Both the position numbers and the translations under genes were made by a program. Of a DNA stretch of 12,046 nucleotides, positions 7,024-12,046 are shown one piece after another. Source of the stretch: Clostridiales bacterium (lineage in GTDB: Bacteria > Bacillota > Clostridia > Christensenellales > Aristaeellaceae); contig SFHU01000090.1 in assembly GCA_004555535.1 (NCBI GenBank), forward strand, positions 1 through 12,046, written 5' to 3'. Every line of letters starts with the position of its first letter. The stretch's first letter is position 1. Under the pieces are notes generated by a model. It ran no database searches. It was given only the letters and a program-made list of their open reading frames with translations, and was not told the origin of the DNA.

Positions 7024-7048
7024 CGCCCTTCGCCGGATGGCGGGGGCG
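7024..7048 (+). promoter_or_regulatory. Leader hairpin 2 upstream of greA
   Basis: CGCCC (7024-7028) pairs with GGGCG (7044-7048), and CGCC (7031-7034) with GGCG (7039-7042) around a GGAT tetraloop, with a small internal loop. It ends about 12 nt before the greA GGAG site (7061-7064), so it would not mask the site directly. No terminator T run follows. Confidence 0.5.
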
Positions 7049-7072
7049 CATGATGAAAAAGGAGAGACGCTT

Positions 7073-7558
7073 ATGGCAGACGGCAAGCATCTGGTTGTGA
7101 CACGCGAAGGCCTTCAGAAGATGAAGGAGGAGCTGGAATACAAGGAGACAACAGAAAAAATGCGCATCGCGGAGCAGCTCAAGGTCGCGATTTCCTACGG
7201 CGATCTGAGCGAGAACGCGGAGTATGACGCGGCGAAGAACGATCAGGCGACGCTCGAGCAGCGCATCACCGAGCTCAAGCAGATGATCGAGAACGCGGTC
7301 GTCGTCGACGAGAGCAAGATCGACACCGACACCGTCGGCTTCGGCACCCGCGTCACCATCGTCGACGTGGACGACGAGGACGAGGAGGAGGAGGTCTACA
7401 CGATTGTGGGCACCTCCGAGTCCGACCCAGTCAACGGCCGCTTATCGAATGAATCGCCGGTCGGCGCCGCGCTCCTCGGCGCGCACGTCGGCGACACCGT
7501 CGTGGCGCAGACCCCGGGCGGAAACCGCCGCCTGCGCATCGTGAACATCGCGCTGTGA
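7073..7558 (+). CDS. greA: Transcription elongation factor GreA
   Basis: Binds the RNA polymerase secondary channel and stimulates cleavage of the 3' end of backtracked transcripts, restarting stalled polymerase. The product is 161 residues, normal for GreA. The N-terminal coiled coil (about 10-78) carries GDLSENAEYDAAKN at its tip, with D44 and E47 matching the acidic pair that helps hold the catalytic metal. The C-terminal FKBP-like domain contains GRLSNESPVGAALLGAHVGDTV and PGGNRRLRI. An acidic run (DVDDEDEEEEV) sits at the start of the C-terminal domain. ATG 7073 is set by AAAAAGGAGAG at 7056-7066; the frame stays open further upstream, but that stretch overlaps the promoter and leader. 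It is cotranscribed with lysS, 51 nt downstream, a common pairing in Bacillota. Confidence 0.97.
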   Translation: MADGKHLVVTREGLQKMKEELEYKETTEKMRIAEQLKVAISYGDLSENAEYDAAKNDQATLEQRITELKQMIENAVVVDESKIDTDTVGFGTRVTIVDVDDEDEEEEVYTIVGTSESDPVNGRLSNESPVGAALLGAHVGDTVVAQTPGGNRRLRIVNIAL

Positions 7559-7609
7559 GCCAAGCCCCCCGGGGCGAAAAGAGAGTTAAGAGAGAAAGAG
7601 GAAACCACC

Positions 7610-9094
7610 GTGGCAGAAGAGTTGACCATCACCGCGCCGGAGCTCAGCGAGCAGGAGCAGATCCGCCGCGCCAAGCTGGAGCGCTATCAGCAGGAAGGGC
7701 GCGATCCCTATACCATCACCCGCTATGACCGCACGCACACCTCCGCACAGATCCTCGCGGGCTTCGAGGCGCTGGAGGGCCAGGAGGTTTCCATCGCGGG
7801 CCGCATGATGAGCCGCAGGATCATGGGCAAGGCGTCCTTTGTTCACCTGCTCGACGGCGAGGGCCAGATTCAGGCCTATGTCCGCCGCGAGGACGTGGGC
7901 GAGGACGTGTATGCCGATTTCAAGACGATGGACATCGGCGACATCCTCGGCATCCGGGGCACCGTCTTCCGCACGAAGACCGGCGAGATCTCCGTGCATG
8001 CGACGTCGCTGACGCTGCTGACCAAGTCGCTGCGCGTGCTGCCGGAGAAGTGGAACGGCCTCAGAGATCAGGACATCCGCTATCGCCAGCGCTACGTCGA
8101 CACCATCGTCAACCCGGAGGTCAAGGAGACGTTCATCAAGCGCAGCCAGATTCTCAAGGCGCTGCGCGAGTTTCTGGACAGCAAGGGCTTCCTGGAGGTC
8201 GACACGCCCGTGCTGCAGACGATCGAGATCGGCGCGAATTCCCGCTCGTTCGTCACGCACCACAACGCGCTGGACATCCCCATGTATCTGCGCATCGAGA
8301 CGGAACTCTATCTCAAGCGCCTGATCGTCGGCGGCTTTGAGAAGGTCTACGAGGTGGGCCGCATCTTCCGCAACGAGGGCATGGACACCCGGCACAACCC
8401 GGAGTTCACGACCATCGAGCTGTATCAGGCCTATGCCGACTACAACGACATCATGAACCTGGTCGAGGAGCTCTACGTCTATGTGACGCAGAAGGTCTGC
8501 GGCACGCTCAAGATCCAGTATCAGGGCAATGAGATCGACATGACCGCGCCGTGGACGCGCATGACGATGGCCGAGGCCGTCAAGAAGTATTCCGGCATCG
8601 ATTACTATGCCTGGGAGAGCGACGAGCAGGCCCGCGCGGAGTGCGAGGCGCGCGGCGTGCACGTCGAGAAGAACGCTGTCAAGGGCGAGTGTCTGGAGGC
8701 CTGCTTTGACGAGTTCGTCGAGGCGAACCTCATCCAGCCGACGTTCATCACCGATTATCCGGTTTCGATCTCCCCGCTGGCCAAGCGCCGCAAGGACGAT
8801 CCGGAGATTACCGAGCGCTTTGAGCTCTTCGCCAACGGCTTTGAGCTGTGCAACGCCTTCTCCGAGCTCAACGACCCGATCGATCAGCGCGGCCGCTTTG
8901 AGCGCCAGGCGCTGGCCAAGCGCGCCAAGGGCGAGCACGCGGACATCGACGAGGATTTTGTCGCCGCGCTCGAATACGGCATGCCCCCGACGGGCGGCCT
9001 GGGCTTCGGCGTGGACCGCCTCGTGATGCTGCTGACCGACAGCGCGAGCATCCGCGACGTGCTGCTCTTCCCGACGATGAAGCCGCTGGGATAA
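7610..9094 (+). CDS. lysS: Lysyl-tRNA synthetase, class II
   Basis: Charges tRNA-Lys with lysine using ATP, in the cytosol. The product is 494 residues, the normal class II length. The N-terminal OB-fold anticodon-binding domain (about 55-150) includes VSIAGRMMSRRIMGKASFVH. The class II catalytic core has the motif 1 region around KALREFLDSKGFLEVDTPVL, motif 2 FRNEGMDTRHNPEFTTIE with R254, and motif 3 GLGFGVDRLVMLLT with R470. The C-terminus ends in RDVLLFPTMKPL as in most family members. The lysine-site block reads IGANSRSFVTHHNALD, a mild variant of the usual GGANARPFITHHN. The start is GTG 7610 with GAGG at about 7598-7601. It is the last gene of the greA operon and is followed by a strong terminator. 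No T-box leader precedes it. Confidence 0.98.
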   Translation: MAEELTITAPELSEQEQIRRAKLERYQQEGRDPYTITRYDRTHTSAQILAGFEALEGQEVSIAGRMMSRRIMGKASFVHLLDGEGQIQAYVRREDVGEDVYADFKTMDIGDILGIRGTVFRTKTGEISVHATSLTLLTKSLRVLPEKWNGLRDQDIRYRQRYVDTIVNPEVKETFIKRSQILKALREFLDSKGFLEVDTPVLQTIEIGANSRSFVTHHNALDIPMYLRIETELYLKRLIVGGFEKVYEVGRIFRNEGMDTRHNPEFTTIELYQAYADYNDIMNLVEELYVYVTQKVCGTLKIQYQGNEIDMTAPWTRMTMAEAVKKYSGIDYYAWESDEQARAECEARGVHVEKNAVKGECLEACFDEFVEANLIQPTFITDYPVSISPLAKRRKDDPEITERFELFANGFELCNAFSELNDPIDQRGRFERQALAKRAKGEHADIDEDFVAALEYGMPPTGGLGFGVDRLVMLLTDSASIRDVLLFPTMKPLG

Positions 9095-9107
9095 TTTCGT
9101 CACCTAC

Positions 9108-9157
9108 AAAGCCTGATTTCTTCCTGTCCGCGCAGGGGAGGTCAGGCTTTTTGTTTT
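9108..9157 (+). terminator. Intrinsic terminator after lysS
   Basis: AAAGCCTGA (9108-9116) pairs perfectly with TCAGGCTTT (9142-9150). Further inner pairing (CCTG at 9123-9126 with CAGG at 9133-9136) lengthens the stem. It is followed by the T-rich tract TTTTTGTTTT. It starts 13 nt after the lysS stop. Confidence 0.9.
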
Positions 9158-9328
9158 GTACGTAAACATAACTGTCGGCCTGGATTCCGGGCAGGCGCGC
9201 CCGCCGCGGCCTGGAGCCGGAAAATGCATAAGCATGGCGGCGACTGCCGCGCGCTCATTCATCGTCCGCGGAACCACAGAATTGCCAAAATATGTCAATA
9301 AAAGAATAAAATCTGTCTGTATACAACC

Positions 9329-9350
9329 GTAAAATACCATGGTAAAATAC
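9329..9350. repeat. Short direct repeat GTAAAATAC, two copies
   Basis: GTAAAATAC occurs at 9329-9337 and again at 9342-9350, with a 13-bp period. The 10-bp palindrome TACCATGGTA (9335-9344) spans the junction. It lies about 100 bp upstream of the TPR gene and could be a regulator binding site, but in AT-rich DNA chance is also possible. Confidence 0.35.
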
Positions 9351-9437
9351 AGATGGAAAATTATAGTCTGAGATTGATAAAAACGCATTTTGAAAAAGCT
9401 GATTCCGTTCCGCTGACGTATAATTATACAAAAATCA

Positions 9438-9443
9438 AGGGGG
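9438..9443 (+). promoter_or_regulatory. Ribosome binding site deciding the TPR gene start
   Basis: The purine run AAGGGGG ends at 9443, 8 nt before GTG 9452. Starting at this GTG gives a clean signal peptide, while the earlier in-frame ATG at 9353 has no such site and would put about 33 extra residues before it. Confidence 0.65.
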
Positions 9444-9451
9444 CATTCAGA

Positions 9452-10834
9452 GTGAATGAGAGCAAGTACGGGCCCTGGAAGCGTGCTGTGGCAGGGCTTC
9501 TGAGTGTGACGATTCTCAGTACCGTTCTGTTTACGCAGACCAATGCAATTTCTGTGTATGTCAGCGCGCTTGCGGAGGGAGGTGATCCGCTTTCACGGAT
9601 CTATTCGCTCCTGCAGGATGAGATATCGGATCCCCAGAGCTATGAGGACTATTATCAGCTGGCCAGCATTGCGATCGGCAAGGGCGAGTATGACACGGCG
9701 CTTGGACATTTAGAGCAGTGCATGACGCTTGCCGCAGACGATGCGGCGCGGGCGGATCTGTGCCTGAAAAAGGCGTCGATCCATATCCTGAGGAATGACG
9801 CCGAATCGGCGCTTTCGGCACTTTCCAGCGTGCTTGAGTATGATCCGTCCTCCACGCAGGCGCTCCTGCTGAGGGCGCAGGTCCGGCTCGACCGCGAGGA
9901 GTACACGGAAGCGGCCGCGGATCTGGAGAGCTACCTCAAGCTGGTGCCGGATGACACCGGCACGCGTTCCTCCCTGGCGTTGATCTACGAGAGGCTGGAG
10001 CGGTTCGAGGATGCCGCGGCATGCTACGATGCGATGTACGCCCTCACGCCGGAGGATGACAGCGCAAGGCTCAATGCGCTGAGGAGCCTGTTCCTGGCGG
10101 GCGATTACGAGAAGGCGCTGAACGGCTTTGACACCTATCTGGCGGAAAAGAGAAGCGCGACGCCGACCGAGGCTGGCGAGACGGTTCCTGCGAAGGACGA
10201 GCTGCTTGCCACCGCGTGCTTCCTCAAGGCGGCGTGCCTCATGCAGCTGGCGCGGTACGATGAAGCGACTGCCGCCTATGCGGAGGCGATCACGGCGGGC
10301 TACGACGAGGCGCTGTGCCTCGAGCAGATGGTGACCTGCCAATACGCCTCCGAGGATTATCAGGGCGCCATCGACAACGGCGAAAAGCTCCTGCTGCTTG
10401 AAAGCGCTCCGGTGGCGGAGGATGTCCTGTATCAGCGAATGGGCGTCGCCGCGATGTCTCTGGAGCAATACGACAAGGCGATCGACTACCTGACGAAATC
10501 CATCGAGCGCAACCCGGGCCTGACCGGCAACCACTATTATCGCGGCGTAAGTCTTCTGGCCCAGCAGCAGTATCAGGAAGCCGTCGAGGATTTCACCCTC
10601 TCCATCGAGGAGGGCTTCCTGACGCAGTACTGTTATTACAACCGCGGCGTCTGCTACGTTCAGCTGCTTGACTACGAAAGCGTGCTGAGCGATATGGAGA
10701 TGACGCTCACCAGCGGCGATGAGCAATCGCTTAAGGAAGCAGCGACTGATATCCTTTGGCAGCTCGCTCAGTATTATGAAAACCAGAAGGCGATATCGCC
10801 TGCGGATATTGACGCGGAGGGCATCAGCGAATAA
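9452..10834 (+). CDS. Secreted or membrane-anchored tetratricopeptide-repeat (TPR) protein
   Basis: Predicted exported protein of 460 residues made almost wholly of TPR-type helix pairs. The N-terminus has a short basic region (KYGPWKR) and a hydrophobic stretch at about 13-29. A possible signal-peptidase site lies after ALA at about 39-41; a retained anchor is also possible. There is no lipobox cysteine. From about 62 onward, 34-residue units recur with the usual alanine, glycine and tyrosine positions, such as GEYDTALGHLEQCMTLAADD, EYTEAAADLESYLKLVPDD, QYDKAIDYLTKSIERNPG and QYQEAVEDFTLSIEEG. I count about nine or ten. A Thr/Pro/Glu-rich linker at about 232-255 splits the array in two. TPRs are protein-protein interaction scaffolds; the partner is not known. 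The next gene starts 41 nt downstream and is also exported, so its product is an obvious candidate partner. Confidence 0.87.
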   Translation: MNESKYGPWKRAVAGLLSVTILSTVLFTQTNAISVYVSALAEGGDPLSRIYSLLQDEISDPQSYEDYYQLASIAIGKGEYDTALGHLEQCMTLAADDAARADLCLKKASIHILRNDAESALSALSSVLEYDPSSTQALLLRAQVRLDREEYTEAAADLESYLKLVPDDTGTRSSLALIYERLERFEDAAACYDAMYALTPEDDSARLNALRSLFLAGDYEKALNGFDTYLAEKRSATPTEAGETVPAKDELLATACFLKAACLMQLARYDEATAAYAEAITAGYDEALCLEQMVTCQYASEDYQGAIDNGEKLLLLESAPVAEDVLYQRMGVAAMSLEQYDKAIDYLTKSIERNPGLTGNHYYRGVSLLAQQQYQEAVEDFTLSIEEGFLTQYCYYNRGVCYVQLLDYESVLSDMEMTLTSGDEQSLKEAATDILWQLAQYYENQKAISPADIDAEGISE

Positions 10835-10875
10835 ATCAACGAGAATTCGGTATCGACCTTGCAGGAGGCAATATC

Positions 10876-12046
10876 ATGAAACAGGTATTTCGGCATAAGA
10901 AGCGTTTGGCAAACCGGATCGTGCGCAGCGGCTTCGGTTTTATCAGTCTGGCGTTGACGCTGGCCCTTCTGGCCAGCGCCACGCTTGGGCTGGTCAAGGA
11001 CGAGCTGGTTTCCGTCGCTGTGGCAGATACGGCGACAGGCAGCGAGGCGGCCTATGCGTCCGTCGCCGACGAGAGCGCGAAAACCACCGCCCTTGCACAG
11101 ACGCAATCGGATGACCCGGACGGGACAAGTTCAAACGAAGCGCAGCCGGAGTCTGGCGAGGGCCAGGCTTTGTCTGCGCTTTCTGCTGGTTCGGAGGATA
11201 CGACTGCAGAGATTCCTGCAAATCTTTCTGCAAGCGGTGACGGCTCCTCCGACACCGGAACGGGCAATCCGGACGAGACTGAGACCGTTTCGGGCAGCGG
11301 CGATACCGCGGACGAGAGCACCGCGTCCGAGGAAGACGGCGATACCGCGAACGAGAGCACTGCGTCCGAGGAAGACGGCGATACCGCGAACGAGAGCAGC
11401 ACGTCCGAGGAAGACGGCGATACCGCGAACGAGAGCAGCACGTCCGGCGAAGACGGCGATACCGTGAACGAGAGCAGCACGTCCGAGGAAGACGGCGAGA
11501 CCGCGAACGAGAGCACTGCGTCCGACGAAGACGGCGAGGCCGCGAACGAGAGCAGCACGTCCGGCGAAGACGGCGAAGCCGCAAACGAGAACGCTACGCC
11601 TGCGGACAGCGGCGAAGCCGCGGACGAAAGCGCTGCGTCCGAGGAAGACGGCGAAGCCGCGGACGAAAGCGCCGTGTCTGAGGAGAGCGACGCATCCGCC
11701 GAGGACGAGGATAACGAACTGGAAGGCGAATTGCCGGAGGATGGACTGGAAAACGCTGTTCTGTCTGAGACGGACGAAGCAGCGGTGGTTGACTCGACCC
11801 TGAATGCGGAAGAGCCTTCTGATGCGGAACCGGCGATCAATGCCGAGCCTGAGCTTTTGCTGGGCACTCAGGCTGCGATGAACACGACCATCAATGCTCC
11901 TGTGCTTCTGGCAGCGGTCGACGAGGGCGAGGCGCCGGTGGGTCAGGACGACGTGGTCGAGGCCTACGCCATTCCTGCAGGTAAGGCCTACATCAAGGAG
12001 ATTGCCGGAAGCAAGTACACCAACGATACCGAAAACAACGCCATTC
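10876..12046 (+). CDS. Secreted, highly acidic protein with tandem 13-residue repeats (partial, 3' end outside window)
   Basis: The frame is open from ATG 10876 (GGAGG at 10864-10868) to the window end, 390 codons with no stop. The N-terminus has a basic region (KQVFRHKKRLANRIVR) followed by a hydrophobic stretch at about 20-40 and a possible cleavage site after AVA at about 48-50, so export is likely. Residues about 51-142 are a low-complexity Ser/Thr/Glu/Asp/Gly region. Residues 143-272 are ten tandem 13-residue units close to DTANESSTSEEDG. An acidic stretch follows to about 340. The sequence then becomes more varied and hydrophobic from about 335 (LLLGTQAAMNTTINAPVLL), suggesting a folded domain begins near the cut. 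No cysteine or known domain is visible. A wall-anchored surface protein with a flexible acidic stalk is the best guess; sorting signals, if any, lie outside. Confidence 0.83.
   Translation, partial: MKQVFRHKKRLANRIVRSGFGFISLALTLALLASATLGLVKDELVSVAVADTATGSEAAYASVADESAKTTALAQTQSDDPDGTSSNEAQPESGEGQALSALSAGSEDTTAEIPANLSASGDGSSDTGTGNPDETETVSGSGDTADESTASEEDGDTANESTASEEDGDTANESSTSEEDGDTANESSTSGEDGDTVNESSTSEEDGETANESTASDEDGEAANESSTSGEDGEAANENATPADSGEAADESAASEEDGEAADESAVSEESDASAEDEDNELEGELPEDGLENAVLSETDEAAVVDSTLNAEEPSDAEPAINAEPELLLGTQAAMNTTINAPVLLAAVDEGEAPVGQDDVVEAYAIPAGKAYIKEIAGSKYTNDTENNAI
11302..11691 (+). repeat. Ten tandem 39-bp repeats inside the acidic protein gene
   Basis: Ten consecutive 39-bp (13-codon) units run without gaps: 11302, 11341, 11380, 11419, 11458, 11497, 11536, 11575, 11614 and 11653 are the unit starts. 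The consensus protein unit is (D/E)(T/A)A(N/D)ES(S/T)(T/A)S(E/G/D)EDG. Units 2-5 are nearly identical at DNA level. Units 8-10 are more diverged (for example EAANENATPADSG). Because the unit is a whole number of codons, gain or loss of units keeps the frame. Confidence 0.95.

Larger units (their letters stand above)
9158..9451. other. Intergenic stretch, GC-rich then abruptly AT-rich; probable regulatory region
   Basis: No gene is supported here. About 9165-9280 is GC-rich with no clear structure. About 9281-9435 is much richer in A/T than anything else in the window and likely holds the promoter of the TPR gene. Candidate -10 boxes are TAAAAT (9307-9312, with TTGCCA 19 bp upstream), TATACA (9320-9325) and TATAAT (9419-9424), but none has a convincing -35 at 16-18 bp. 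An ATG at 9353 opens the TPR frame early but lacks a ribosome binding site. Confidence 0.5.

Noticed and set aside
6973..7609. T-box or other lysine-responsive leader for greA-lysS
   Set aside because: The leader is only about 95 nt, lacks a T-box bulge sequence or terminator, and the greA-lysS gap is only 51 nt. A lysine riboswitch would need far more sequence.
7586..9103. 505-codon open frame on the minus strand
   Set aside because: Exactly covers lysS in antisense; composition artefact of a GC-rich gene.
9104..9388. 94-codon open frame on the minus strand in the lysS-TPR spacer
   Set aside because: It crosses the lysS terminator, has mixed composition and no ribosome binding site, and resembles nothing known.
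9353..9451. Upstream ATG extension of the TPR protein
   Set aside because: No ribosome binding site precedes ATG 9353, the extension lies in the AT-rich spacer, and GTG 9452 has a good site and yields a normal signal peptide.
11302..11691. CRISPR array
   Set aside because: The 39-bp units abut without unique spacers and keep a coding frame of 13 codons, so this is a coding tandem repeat.
11052..11867. 271-codon Ser/Ala-rich open frame on the minus strand, with its own repeats
   Set aside because: Its repeats (SPSSSDAVLSFAV-like) are just the reverse reading of the 39-bp array. The plus frame has a ribosome binding site and signal peptide and runs in line with the preceding gene; the minus frame has neither context nor start signal.

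Overview
The window reads as a core-genome segment of a GC-rich, Gram-positive bacterium of the phylum Bacillota, most likely class Clostridia. This is inferred from several things: a Rex redox repressor with clostridial-type recognition-helix wording, a VanW/YoaR-like wall protein, a greA-lysS pair, strong AGGAGG-type ribosome binding sites, and sigma-A-type promoters. The genus cannot be told from sequence alone. All convincing genes lie on the plus strand. Third positions are strongly G/C, so long but meaningless open frames appear on the minus strand.

Layout: (1) 1-784, the end of rplM (L13), then rpsI (S9) and secG, closed by an intrinsic terminator. (2) 894-3910, RNase R (rnr) and a divergent GpsA-like glycerol-3-phosphate dehydrogenase, 17 nt apart. 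(3) 3911-4049, a crowded intergenic stretch with a candidate promoter, an inverted repeat and a terminator-like hairpin, all overlapping. (4) 4050-6906, rex, a membrane-anchored VanW-domain protein and a TetR-family regulator, tightly spaced and probably one operon. (5) 6944-9157, a textbook promoter (both boxes perfect, 17-bp spacer), a roughly 95-nt leader with two tandem hairpins, then greA, lysS and a strong terminator. (6) 9158-9451, an intergenic stretch whose second half is markedly AT-rich. (7) 9452-12046, a secreted TPR-repeat protein followed after 41 nt by a secreted, very acidic protein that runs off the window and carries ten tandem 13-residue (39-bp) repeats.

Regions 1-5 are housekeeping: translation, protein export, RNA turnover, phospholipid precursor synthesis, redox-responsive control, transcript cleavage and tRNA charging. 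Region 7 is the only accessory-looking part. It encodes a pair of exported proteins of unknown function, probably acting at the cell surface, and is where undescribed biology would most likely be. I found no tRNA, rRNA, CRISPR array, insertion sequence or phage gene.
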